Shown here piece after piece: positions 1-6,095 of a stretch of 6,741 nt of DNA; within the stretch, counting starts at the first letter, position 1; the number at the start of each line of letters is the position of its first letter. A program made the translations under genes and the position numbers. The stretch is from Armatimonadota bacterium (GTDB taxonomy: Bacteria; Armatimonadota; Zipacnadia; Zipacnadales; UBA11051): contig JAUWOG010000130.1 of NCBI GenBank assembly GCA_030612305.1, positions 1 through 6,741 of the forward strand, read 5' to 3'. The notes beneath the pieces were generated by a model, which was given only the letters and a program-made list of their open reading frames with translations, was not told the origin of the DNA and did no database searches.

Positions 1-463
1 AGATGGTCCAGCTCATCTCGCCGCTATCCGCGCCGCCGAGTTCCAGCTCGCCCTCTCGCTTCTTGCCGCCGTAGTCATCCGCACTCGTGTACGGGGCTTG
101 GGTCGGTTGCGGGAAGCTGCGCGGCAGCGGGTCGAACACGAAGGCCGGCGAGAGGTACAGAAGCGGCTGCGCCAGGCCGGACAGCACCGTGAGAGCCTGG
201 CGGACATCGGCGGCATCGAAGGCCTGGCAGTCCACGACCAGGTCCCATTCGGTGTCGGCTCCGGCGATAGCCTCGGCGAAGGCGTCCCCGTCATGACGGT
301 CGGCCACCAGCCCGATCACGCCTTCAGGCAGCGGCCGCCGGCCCCGGGTCAGCGCCCATGTCTGATGTCCGGCGGCGACGGCGGCGCGCGCCATCGTCCC
401 ACTGACGAACCCGCTCCCTCCGATGATGAGAATGTTACACGGTCGCGGCGAGGAATCGTTCAT
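1..463 (-). CDS. NAD-dependent epimerase/dehydratase-like SDR protein (3' end beyond window)
   Basis: Read on the minus strand from the ATG at 463-461, the frame is open for 154 codons to the window edge, so the C-terminus is missing. The protein begins MNDSSPRPCNILIIGGSGFV. Residues 15-22 (GGSGFVSG) form the nucleotide-binding turn of a Rossmann fold after a hydrophobic first strand. The third glycine of the usual GxxGxxG is Ser21, with a Gly directly after it. Further family-like signs are LTRGR at the end of strand 2, VADRHD, WDLVVD (strand 4), and Y131-GGK-K135, which fits the catalytic YxxxK. The usual STSSVY-type serine segment reads LSPAFVF, so catalytic competence is uncertain. This pattern fits the atypical/extended SDR group annotated as NAD-dependent epimerase/dehydratase; the substrate cannot be told. 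The start is supported by an in-frame TGA eight codons upstream and an AGGGAG leader (479-474) about 10 bases before ATG. The gene is divergent from the UroD-family gene, so the two do not share a transcript. Confidence 0.82.
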   Translation of the reverse strand, partial: MNDSSPRPCNILIIGGSGFVSGTMARAAVAAGHQTWALTRGRRPLPEGVIGLVADRHDGDAFAEAIAGADTEWDLVVDCQAFDAADVRQALTVLSGLAQPLLYLSPAFVFDPLPRSFPQPTQAPYTSADDYGGKKREGELELGGADSGEMSWTI

Positions 464-562
464 GGCATTGCGTCTCCCTGTTTCTCAGTGGATGGTGGAT
501 TAGTTCCGGGCTTTGGCTTCCGCCATTTGGCAACGGCGACGACAGCGGGCGAACGCTGTGCG

Positions 563-720
563 GCCGTAGAACGGCATACGACAACGGCGGACGGCAAAGG
601 CATTGATCAACGGTCCCGCGTACACGCGGGAACAGGCAAGGATGCCTGTCCTCCAACGGCATAGAACATACGACAACGACATACGGCAACCGCATAGGGC
701 GACGGCGGACGGCATTGGGC
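563..720. repeat. degenerate low-complexity direct repeats
   Basis: Two stretches share the same words in the same order. CATACGACAACG occurs at 575-586 and again at 667-678, and ACGGCGGACGGCA occurs at 584-596 and again at 702-714. The offsets differ (92 and 118 bases), so these are diverged or indel-containing copies, not a clean duplication. Intervening sequence is built from related words (AACGGCATAG, ACGACATACGGCAA). The spacing is irregular and the units vary, so this is not a CRISPR array. It looks like decayed tandem-repeat or simple-sequence intergenic DNA. Confidence 0.5.
614..653. repeat. REP-like double-hairpin element with flanking CAACGG repeats
   Basis: Two adjacent perfect inverted repeats lie here. 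CCCGCG (615-620) pairs with CGCGGG (625-630) across a TACA loop, and ACAGGC (632-637) pairs with GCCTGT (644-649) across an AAGGAT loop; one base separates the two hairpins. The unit is bounded by CAACGG at 608-613 and 654-659, which resembles a 6-base target-site duplication. CAACGG-like words are common in this intergenic DNA, so that could be chance. The architecture resembles REP/BIME-type dispersed extragenic elements. It could instead be a bidirectional transcription barrier, but neither side has a T-run. Confidence 0.5.
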
Positions 721-862
721 GCAGGGCTCATGTAGCAGTTCCTTGCGCGGATGGGGAAGGCCTGCCTCCAAGGGCGGGACAAATGGTGGAGGTGTGCGGC
801 GGTGAAGGAAGGAAATAGAGGGCCGAACACTCTATCAGCACAAGTGCAGGCAGGGATGTTGG

Positions 863-1900
863 ATGACAGCGCGAGAACGAGTCCTGGCCGCAATCGAGTT
901 CACAGGCCCTGACCGCTGCCCCGTTCATCACTACATTTTCCCCGGGGGTATCTGGCGGCATGGGCAGAAGCTGCTGGACCTCACTGAGAAGTATCCCGAC
1001 GATTTCGGCAATGTCTGTATCAAGCGCAACATCCAGCCGCAGGAAGAAGGCCAAGACGCGGAGGATGTGGTGGAATGGACGGACGTGTGGGGGACAGTCT
1101 GGCGGCGACTGCGCGGATACACGTCAGGCGAGGTACTGAGGCCGGCGATACCGGACTGGGACGCGTGGAAGACCTACGAGCTGCCGCCGCCTCCGGACGA
1201 AAGACACTACGAGCAGTTCGCCGCAGATGTGAAGCGGCGTCACCCGGAGGAGTTCGTCACCGGCAGTTTCGGCGGGTTCTTTCAGCTCATGCAGGCCATG
1301 CGGGAGCCGACGAACTTCTATGTGGACCTGGCCGAGGACCATGAGGGCCTCCACGAACTGGCGGATGCGCTGGTCGAGCGCAATCTGTACTCGACTGAGC
1401 GCTACCTGAAGGCCGGCGTGGACTGCATGTCAATCGGGGATGATCTGGGCGGCCAGGACCGGATGCTCATACACCCGGAGGTGTGGCGGCGGTTCTTCAA
1501 GCCTCGCTATGCAAAGATGTTTCAGATGGCTCGCGACGCCGGAGTTCATGTGTGGTTTCACTGCGATGGGTGGATTCTGGAGATCATCGAGGACCTCATA
1601 GAAATCGGCGTGACAGTGCTGAATCCGCAGCATCCCTGCATGGGCACCAGGCGCATCGGAGAGATCTGCGGGGGACGCATCTGCATCCGGACGGATATTG
1701 ACCGGCAATGGGTGATTCCGTACGGCACGCCGGAGGACTGCGTGGAGGCGGTCAAGGAAGCCATCGAGGTGTTCGGGAACTTCAACGGCGGCGTGATCCT
1801 GCATGGTGAGGTGGGGCAGGAGGTGCCGTTCGAGAATATCGAGGCAATGTACGCAGCGTGCTATGAGTATGGCAAGTACCCGCTGGAGTGGTTGGGCTAG
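863..1900 (+). CDS. uroporphyrinogen decarboxylase-family (COG0407-like) protein, not HemE
   Basis: A 345-residue protein of the UroD/methylcobamide:CoM methyltransferase-like superfamily. It opens MTARERVLAAIEFTGPDRCP, matching the family's N-terminal helix followed by PDR-P. Other family-like segments are GSFGGFFQLMQAMREP, the GVDCMSIGDDLGGQDRMLIHPEVW region leading to FKPRYAKMF, and WFHCDG with H233 and C234 (the barrel region that binds metal in MtaA-type relatives). True HemE signatures such as the N-terminal WFMRQAGR-type segment are absent, so haem synthesis is unlikely. Members are suspected of methyl transfer or decarboxylation, but the substrate is unknown. The protein is cytoplasmic with no signal peptide. 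The start is supported by AGGGA at 852-856, six bases before ATG. It is probably the first gene of an operon with the aldo/keto reductase and GH20-like genes. The same frame stays open for 32 codons past the TAG, so the annotated C-terminus may be a truncation. Confidence 0.85.
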   Translation: MTARERVLAAIEFTGPDRCPVHHYIFPGGIWRHGQKLLDLTEKYPDDFGNVCIKRNIQPQEEGQDAEDVVEWTDVWGTVWRRLRGYTSGEVLRPAIPDWDAWKTYELPPPPDERHYEQFAADVKRRHPEEFVTGSFGGFFQLMQAMREPTNFYVDLAEDHEGLHELADALVERNLYSTERYLKAGVDCMSIGDDLGGQDRMLIHPEVWRRFFKPRYAKMFQMARDAGVHVWFHCDGWILEIIEDLIEIGVTVLNPQHPCMGTRRIGEICGGRICIRTDIDRQWVIPYGTPEDCVEAVKEAIEVFGNFNGGVILHGEVGQEVPFENIEAMYAACYEYGKYPLEWLG

Positions 1901-1999
1901 CAGGAGTACGGTGCGGAGAGGTTCGACGCAGTGCTGGATCAACTGGTCACGGCCGTCCGCGCCGAGTTGCAGGAGGTCGGGGCGTCCGGCGAGAAATGA
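1901..1999 (+). other. in-frame coding-like extension after the UroD-family TAG stop
   Basis: Directly after the TAG at 1898-1900 the same frame reads 32 sense codons and ends with TGA at 1997-1999. The peptide starts QEYGAERFDAVLDQ, continues with LVTAVRAELQ and ends EVGASGEK. Charged and hydrophobic residues alternate as in an amphipathic helix, and most third codon positions are G or C, as in the neighbouring genes. No start codon with a leader is apparent for separate translation. It may be the former C-terminus of the UroD-family protein cut off by a nonsense change, a readthrough extension, or a base-calling error. Chance remains possible, because 32 open codons are not rare in GC-rich DNA. 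Confidence 0.45.
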
Positions 2000-2045
2000 C
2001 ACAACTCGTGTGACACGCTGGTTTGACGTGGCATGGATGTGGGAA

Positions 2046-2051
2046 AAGGAG
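2046..2051 (+). promoter_or_regulatory. ribosome binding site deciding the aldo/keto reductase start
   Basis: AAGGAG lies 11 bases before the ATG at 2063. The earlier in-frame ATG at 2033 has no purine-rich leader, and using it would place this AAGGAG inside the coding region. The site therefore favours the 2063 start, despite the slightly long spacer. Confidence 0.55.
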
Positions 2052-2062
2052 TGAACCTGCTC

Positions 2063-3067
2063 ATGGAGATGCGGAAGTGCGGCAAGTCGGATATCGAGGT
2101 GTCTGTGCTGGGTATGGGCTGCTGGTCGTATGGTGGCGATGAGGAGAGCTACTGGGGCAAGCAGGAGCAGAGCGCGGTCAATGAGGTCGTCGCGGCGGCG
2201 CTGGACCGCGGTATCAACTACTTCGACACGGCGGAGGGCTACAATGCGGGCCGCAGTGAGGAGGCGCTCGGAGTTGCGCTGAAGGGGAGGCGTGATGAAG
2301 CGGTAATCAGCACGAAAATCGGCCCGGACAACACCGCGCCGGCGGTGCTCCGGGAGCACTGTGAGGCGAGTCTGGCACGGCTGGGGACGGACTACATAGA
2401 CATCTACTACGTCCACTGGCCGATAACTGAGCACTCCGTCGAGGACGCCTTTGCGACGCTCTGCGACCTGAAGGATGAAGGGAAGATCCGCTCGCTAGCG
2501 GTGAGCAATTTCGGGATTCTGCAGCTGACAGAGGCGCTTGGTACGGGTGCTCAGATAGACTTGAACCAGATTTGCTACAATCTTCTTTCGCGCGCCATCG
2601 AGGTCGAGATTGTGCCGCTGTGCCTGAAACATGACATCGGCATCGTGCCGTATATGCCGCTGATGCAGGGATTGCTGACGGGGAAATATGGGAGTGTTGA
2701 TGAGGTGCCGCCGAACCGTCGCCGGACGCGGCATTTCCGGGGAGATGTTGAGCCGGCCCGCCACGGCGACCCGGGCGCGGAGACCGAGACGTTCGCGGTG
2801 CTGGCGCAACTGCGGAAGATCTGCGCGGAAGAGGACATACCGATGGCGCAGCTTGCCCTGGCGTGGGCGATGGCGCGGCCCGGCGTGACGTCGGTGCTGG
2901 TGGGCGCGCGCGATCTGGACCAACTCGCAGACAACGCGGCGGCGGCGGAGCTGACGCTGGAGACCGAGTTGATCCATCATCTTGACGATCTGACGTATCC
3001 GCTGCTGGAGGAGCTCGGCTCGAACGCCGACTACTGGCAGTCGCGGGAGAACAGCAGAAGCCGGTGA
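2063..3067 (+). CDS. aldo/keto reductase
   Basis: A 334-residue NAD(P)H-dependent oxidoreductase with an (alpha/beta)8 barrel. The N-terminus MEMRKCGKSDIEVSVLGMGC matches the usual beta-hairpin start of bacterial aldo/keto reductases. The catalytic tetrad is complete: D55 and Y60 in YFDTAEGY, K85 in ISTKIG, H118 in YYVHWP. IRSLAVSNFG is the typical mid-barrel strand, and SVLVGARDLDQLADN near residue 290 is the NADP phosphate-binding end. Length is normal for the family. The substrate is unknown; relatives act on sugar aldehydes, glyceraldehyde phosphate, inositols and xenobiotic carbonyls. An upstream ATG at 2033 would add ten residues (MDVGKGVNLL) that look unlike the family and lack a leader, so 2063 is preferred. 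The gene lies 63 bases after the extended UroD-family frame (162 after its TAG) and 33 before the GH20-like start, consistent with cotranscription. Confidence 0.93.
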   Translation: MEMRKCGKSDIEVSVLGMGCWSYGGDEESYWGKQEQSAVNEVVAAALDRGINYFDTAEGYNAGRSEEALGVALKGRRDEAVISTKIGPDNTAPAVLREHCEASLARLGTDYIDIYYVHWPITEHSVEDAFATLCDLKDEGKIRSLAVSNFGILQLTEALGTGAQIDLNQICYNLLSRAIEVEIVPLCLKHDIGIVPYMPLMQGLLTGKYGSVDEVPPNRRRTRHFRGDVEPARHGDPGAETETFAVLAQLRKICAEEDIPMAQLALAWAMARPGVTSVLVGARDLDQLADNAAAAELTLETELIHHLDDLTYPLLEELGSNADYWQSRENSRSR

Positions 3068-3086
3068 AGGACCTATCCAAACAAGC

Positions 3087-3091
3087 GAGGG
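3087..3091 (+). promoter_or_regulatory. ribosome binding site deciding the GH20-like start
   Basis: GAGGG lies 9 bases before the ATG at 3101 but touches the ATG at 3092, leaving no usable spacer there. This favours translation from 3101, removing three residues (MIE) from the longest frame. Confidence 0.6.
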
Positions 3092-3100
3092 ATGATAGAA

Positions 3101-5200
3101 ATGGACTCTGAACAGACAAGAGCGCCGAGCACGACAGCCGGAGCCGCAGGTTTTCCGCAGATTATTCCGGAGCCGCAGCTTCTCACTCTCTACAGCGGAG
3201 CCGTGCAGCGCCCCGCAGAGCTCGACCTTGAACTGGCCGAACTGGAGGCCGACGAGCGCGGACTGGCCGCGTGGCTGCTCCATCATCTGGGCGCTATCGA
3301 GTACGACGTGGACATCGAGGTACAGGATGACTTCGCACCCGAAGAGGTCCCTCCGGACGCTCTGGCGGAGGCCTACGAACTCGAGATCCTGCCCGATGGA
3401 GCCACGATAACCGCGCGAACCGAGCCAGGCGCGCGCTGGGGTCTGAAGACGCTGAGCGATGTCCTGAAGGCGATTCCGGTTCATGGCAGCATTCCGGCGG
3501 CGCGGATACTGGACTGGCCCACGATGAAGACACGCGGCGTATTCATCGAGGACAAGTGGGGGCCGGACCTGATGGAACTTGCTGACTGGAAGGCCCTGAT
3601 AGACTACCTGGCCGAGCGGAAGCTGAACAACCTGGGCATCGGCCTGTATGGCTGCTGGTGCGTGCAGTATGACGGCAGGATTACGGAATGGCTGATGACG
3701 CCGGTGCCGGATCGCCCAGAGCTGAAGAGCGAGTGGACAATCCGGTGGTATTCGCCGAGCAAGGATGCCATCGAGGAGATCACCTACCTGCCGCCGATAT
3801 TTGAGAAGGACCTGCTCGGGAAGATCGTCGCCTACGGTCAGGAGAAGGGCGTCGAGGTCATCCCCTACGTCAATAGCCTGGGGCACAATACGCTGATCCC
3901 GCGCCTGATACCGGAGTTCGCGGCGAAGAACGAGGCCGGCGAACCCGAGGAGTTCGGCTACTGCCTAAGCAACCCGGATGTCATCGAGTTCGTCAAGGGC
4001 TGGTACCAGCACATCTATGAGAAGTACCTGAAGCCGAACGGGGTACACACCTTCCACATCCAGTGCGATGAGGTAGGCAAGGACTTCTGCAAGTGCGCCG
4101 AATGCTCGAAAGCATCAATGGAGGAGATGCTGAAAGAGTACGTCATCGGTCTGGTCAAGCATCTGGTGTCTGTCGGGGTGCAGGATGTCGTGCTTTACAA
4201 TGACCAGTTCACCCGCCACCTGGACAAGAACACCTTCGATGAAGCCTTCATGCAGCGGTTGCGGGATGAGGGGATATTTGACAACATCATCGTGGACTGG
4301 TGGGCCTACACTAACGCGTGCACGTATCCGGATGTGCACCCGAATCTGGGCCGAGGGCTGCGTGGCTGGGTCAAGCCGATGACCTGCTACTACAACTGGT
4401 CGCGCTGGGACCCGCGCCAGAAGAATGTGGCGGTGATGCTGGAGCTGGGGCATCGCGAGGGTGCCGAGGGTGCCGCGTCGTACTCAGTCTTCGATCCGGC
4501 GTACACGCTCTCCTTTGATGCGCTGGCGGAGTACTCATGGAACTTCCGGGGTGCCGGCCCGATGCACCGCTTCGAGGAGAAGTGGGCGGCGGTGCGTGCC
4601 GACGGCGATGTCCTCGAAGCCATCAGGTGGCTGGACCGGGCCTTCGAGACCGACTTGCTCAATGTGCTGGCGTACTATGCCTACACGTACAACCGGGCCG
4701 GCAAGCCGTGGCCTCGGCAGTACCCGCAGGAGGCGCTGGAGGAGGTGGTGGAGAGAGCGTATGAACTCGACTTCATCGCCGAGGCGGGCGCGCGAGCAGC
4801 ACATCTGCTGGAGGGACGCACGGATGAAGTCTCGCTGAACCTGATAGCGGAGGCGGCACGGATGGAGGCCCTCGGTCTCGTCTTTGCGGTGATGCGCGAT
4901 GTCTGGGAAATGGCGCACGATGATGCCGAGGCGAAGCGAGACGCCTGCACTGCCGCGCTTCAGGTCGAGGGCGCTCGGGATGCCGTGGTCGAGGCGATGG
5001 CGCTCATCGAGGACTACAAGCCCCACTATCTGGTGCCTTGCTGCCTGCGCGACATGTCGGTGCTGTGGGAATTCTCCGGTCAGCTTATCGAGGACCTCAA
5101 CGAGGTCGCTGCTGGCGAGCGACAATGGCCGGCTCTCCGCTGGTTTGTCGCGGGAAACATCGCCCAGCGCGAGTGGGAGATAGAGTGGGGGTCGCAGTAG
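3101..5200 (+). CDS. GH20-like beta-N-acetylhexosaminidase, cytoplasmic
   Basis: A 699-residue protein with three parts. Residues about 15-135 look like the alpha/beta N-terminal domain found in GH20 and related glycosidases (PQIIPEPQLL start, GARWGLKTLSDVL end). Residues about 140-480 form the catalytic barrel: TMKTRGVFIED at 141-151, VEVIPYVNSLGH, and HIQCDE at 319-324. D323-E324 fits the GH20 catalytic Asp-Glu pair, but the usual H-x-G-G-D-E reads H-I-Q-C-D-E. A C330-K-C332-A-E-C335 cluster follows at once; similar cysteines occur in DUF4838-type glycosidase relatives and could bind metal. DWWAYT (399-404) and YYNWSRWD supply aromatic substrate-site candidates. Residues after about 490 are mostly helical, of unknown role. 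There is no signal peptide or lipobox, so it probably acts on imported N-acetylhexosaminides. The substrate is inferred, and a GH84-like or DUF4838 assignment is the alternative. It is the last gene of the putative operon. Confidence 0.8.
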   Translation: MDSEQTRAPSTTAGAAGFPQIIPEPQLLTLYSGAVQRPAELDLELAELEADERGLAAWLLHHLGAIEYDVDIEVQDDFAPEEVPPDALAEAYELEILPDGATITARTEPGARWGLKTLSDVLKAIPVHGSIPAARILDWPTMKTRGVFIEDKWGPDLMELADWKALIDYLAERKLNNLGIGLYGCWCVQYDGRITEWLMTPVPDRPELKSEWTIRWYSPSKDAIEEITYLPPIFEKDLLGKIVAYGQEKGVEVIPYVNSLGHNTLIPRLIPEFAAKNEAGEPEEFGYCLSNPDVIEFVKGWYQHIYEKYLKPNGVHTFHIQCDEVGKDFCKCAECSKASMEEMLKEYVIGLVKHLVSVGVQDVVLYNDQFTRHLDKNTFDEAFMQRLRDEGIFDNIIVDWWAYTNACTYPDVHPNLGRGLRGWVKPMTCYYNWSRWDPRQKNVAVMLELGHREGAEGAASYSVFDPAYTLSFDALAEYSWNFRGAGPMHRFEEKWAAVRADGDVLEAIRWLDRAFETDLLNVLAYYAYTYNRAGKPWPRQYPQEALEEVVERAYELDFIAEAGARAAHLLEGRTDEVSLNLIAEAARMEALGLVFAVMRDVWEMAHDDAEAKRDACTAALQVEGARDAVVEAMALIEDYKPHYLVPCCLRDMSVLWEFSGQLIEDLNEVAAGERQWPALRWFVAGNIAQREWEIEWGSQ

Positions 5201-5241
5201 TCCCTGCCGTCGGCTGAGGCAGTCTGAACCTGGAGACAGAC

Positions 5242-5267
5242 GGAGCCGTCCTGGGAAGGGCGGCTCC
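5242..5267 (+). terminator. hairpin after the GH20-like gene, possible terminator
   Basis: GGAGCCGTCC (5242-5251) pairs with GGGCGGCTCC (5258-5267) over a TGGGAA loop. All ten positions pair if one U-G wobble is allowed. An outer GACA/TGTC pairing, with a three-base bulge on the 5' side, could extend the stem. It begins 41 bases after the GH20-like stop, which suits the end of the operon. There is no T-tract, only TGTCGTTG, so it would be a weak or non-canonical intrinsic terminator, or an mRNA 3'-end stabiliser. Confidence 0.5.
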
Positions 5268-5315
5268 TGTCGTTGTATGGGGAGGAGAAGGGGGCGTCTG
5301 CGCGGCACGTCGGGA

Positions 5316-5343
5316 TTGACACGGTATGCTGATGCCCAATAGA
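5316..5343 (+). promoter_or_regulatory. possible sigma70-type promoter for the lipoprotein gene
   Basis: TTGACA at 5316-5321 is a perfect -35 hexamer. The best -10 candidate at a 16-base spacer is AATAGA (5338-5343), with only three of six consensus bases. It lies after the hairpin and about 70 bases before the lipoprotein start, a sensible place for a new promoter. The weak -10 keeps this tentative. Confidence 0.3.
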
Positions 5344-5414
5344 CTCATTGATGGAGCCACAGCAGACTGGCCGGCAATGCACACGAGTTTGCCAGGGCTG
5401 TTATGGAAGGCGTG

Positions 5415-6080
5415 ATGAATATGAATGGGTCAGTGTCAGCGGGAAAGAGGAGACATGCCACGGTGTGGTCTGTGCGTTGGGTGAGGAGGCTGAGACTGGT
5501 CGTCGTTGCAGTGACGGTGCTATGCGCGGCATCGTGCGGTCTGACTTACTCGCATGGCCCGAAGCAACCCCATCGTACGCCAAAGGCGCAGACCTCCTCG
5601 GCTCCGCTGGAATCATCGCAGGCAAGCGCCTCGGCACGACCGTCTCTGACGCAGGCCCAGGCGGCGCAGATGGAGATGTTCCGGGCGCTGAAGCCGACCT
5701 TGATCATCGAACTCACCGAGGGGAATGTCAATGCCTACCTGCTGGAGCATCTCGATGAGTTCGCCATCCCCGAGGGCTTTGAGGACCCGAGGGTGGTTTT
5801 CGGCGACGGCTATGTGGAGATGAGTGCGCGGACGAAAGTGCTCTTCGTTGCAACGCGTGTGAAGGTGCAGATGAAGCCGCAGATCAGAGATGGATTTTTG
5901 AGTCTGCCGGCGACGAAGGTTCGCGCGGGGAAAATCCCGGTACCTTCGGCGTTCTTCAGGAACATCGCCGGGACGATAACGGCCGTCATCAACCAGGCTC
6001 TGGCGCAGAACTCCATGCAACTGACGCGTGTCGAGATAGTGCCGGGGCGGGTGAGGGGGACTGCGGTTGTGCGGCCCTGA
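5415..6080 (+). CDS. predicted lipoprotein with DUF2993/LmeA-like or YpmS-like domain
   Basis: A 221-residue predicted envelope protein. An Arg-rich stretch (WVRRLRL) and hydrophobic core VVVAVTVLCAAS precede Cys41, giving a lipobox-like L-C-A-A-S-C; alanine at -3 is less usual but allowed. Residues about 45-85 are a Pro/Ser/Ala/Gln-rich linker. The remainder reads LTEGNVNAYL, GDGYVEMSAR, DGFLSLPATKVRAGKIPVP, INQALAQ and ends VPGRVRGTAVV. This strand-rich pattern resembles DUF2993/LmeA or YpmS-type lipid-binding folds, with a 'teg-iNayL' helix first and a 'v.i..G.v.v.g' strand last. The family call is from overall pattern only. Starts are ambiguous. ATG 5415 and ATG 5421 both follow GGAAGG (5405-5410), and ATG 5403 has a weak AGGG. 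GTG 5463, ten bases after AGAGGAG, would give a shorter and more typical 24-residue lipoprotein signal. The gene looks monocistronic and converges on the epimerase gene, 15 bases between stops. Confidence 0.75.
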   Translation: MNMNGSVSAGKRRHATVWSVRWVRRLRLVVVAVTVLCAASCGLTYSHGPKQPHRTPKAQTSSAPLESSQASASARPSLTQAQAAQMEMFRALKPTLIIELTEGNVNAYLLEHLDEFAIPEGFEDPRVVFGDGYVEMSARTKVLFVATRVKVQMKPQIRDGFLSLPATKVRAGKIPVPSAFFRNIAGTITAVINQALAQNSMQLTRVEIVPGRVRGTAVVRP

Positions 6081-6095
6081 ACGCCGAAAGGAGCG

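Larger units (their letters stand above)
464..862. other. intergenic region between divergent genes
   Basis: This 399-base stretch separates the SDR gene (leftward) from the UroD-family gene (rightward). Short open frames cross it on both strands, but none has a convincing leader, composition or recognisable protein. It should hold promoters for both directions, yet I see no clear -35/-10 pair. About 560-720 is low-complexity sequence rich in ACGGCA, ACGACA and CATACG words, broken by a double-hairpin element. The last 140 bases before the UroD-family start are purine-rich with no obvious structure. Confidence 0.7.

Noticed and set aside
98..664. 188-codon plus-strand open frame
   Set aside because: It lies opposite the SDR gene, whose minus-strand translation shows a Rossmann GGSGFV motif and YxxxK. 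The plus-strand product is low-complexity and resembles nothing.
563..720. CRISPR-like repeats
   Set aside because: The repeated words are short, irregularly spaced and diverged, with no constant repeat-spacer length.
435..893. 152-codon minus-strand open frame filling the intergenic gap
   Set aside because: It overlaps both divergent gene starts, runs through the hairpin element and repeat tract, and gives an Arg/Pro/Cys-rich product without a leader.
1898..1900. UAG as pyrrolysine codon
   Set aside because: Pyrrolysine is established in the methylamine methyltransferases (MtmB, MtbB, MttB), not in this family. No pyrrolysine tRNA or synthetase is visible in the window, and another gene here ends normally in TAG.
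863..1900. HemE (haem biosynthesis uroporphyrinogen decarboxylase)
   Set aside because: The N-terminal HemE signature segment is absent, and the sequence follows the divergent COG0407 pattern with FHCDG instead.
1430..2434. 334-codon open frame on the minus strand
   Set aside because: It is antisense to the UroD-family and aldo/keto reductase genes, both clearly coding by family motifs. Its protein is Arg/His/Leu-rich with no recognisable domain, typical of antisense frames in GC-rich genes.
2495..3886. 463-codon open frame on the minus strand
   Set aside because: It is antisense to the end of the aldo/keto reductase and the first third of the GH20-like gene. It has no domain pattern, and it crosses the intergenic gap without its own leader.
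4535..5308. 257-codon minus-strand open frame
   Set aside because: It is antisense to the C-terminal domain of the GH20-like gene and reads through the downstream hairpin. It has no recognisable domain.
5348..5758. 136-codon plus-strand frame overlapping the lipoprotein start
   Set aside because: It is out of frame with the lipoprotein gene, whose lipobox, linker and strand-rich domain make a coherent protein. This alternative lacks any such pattern.
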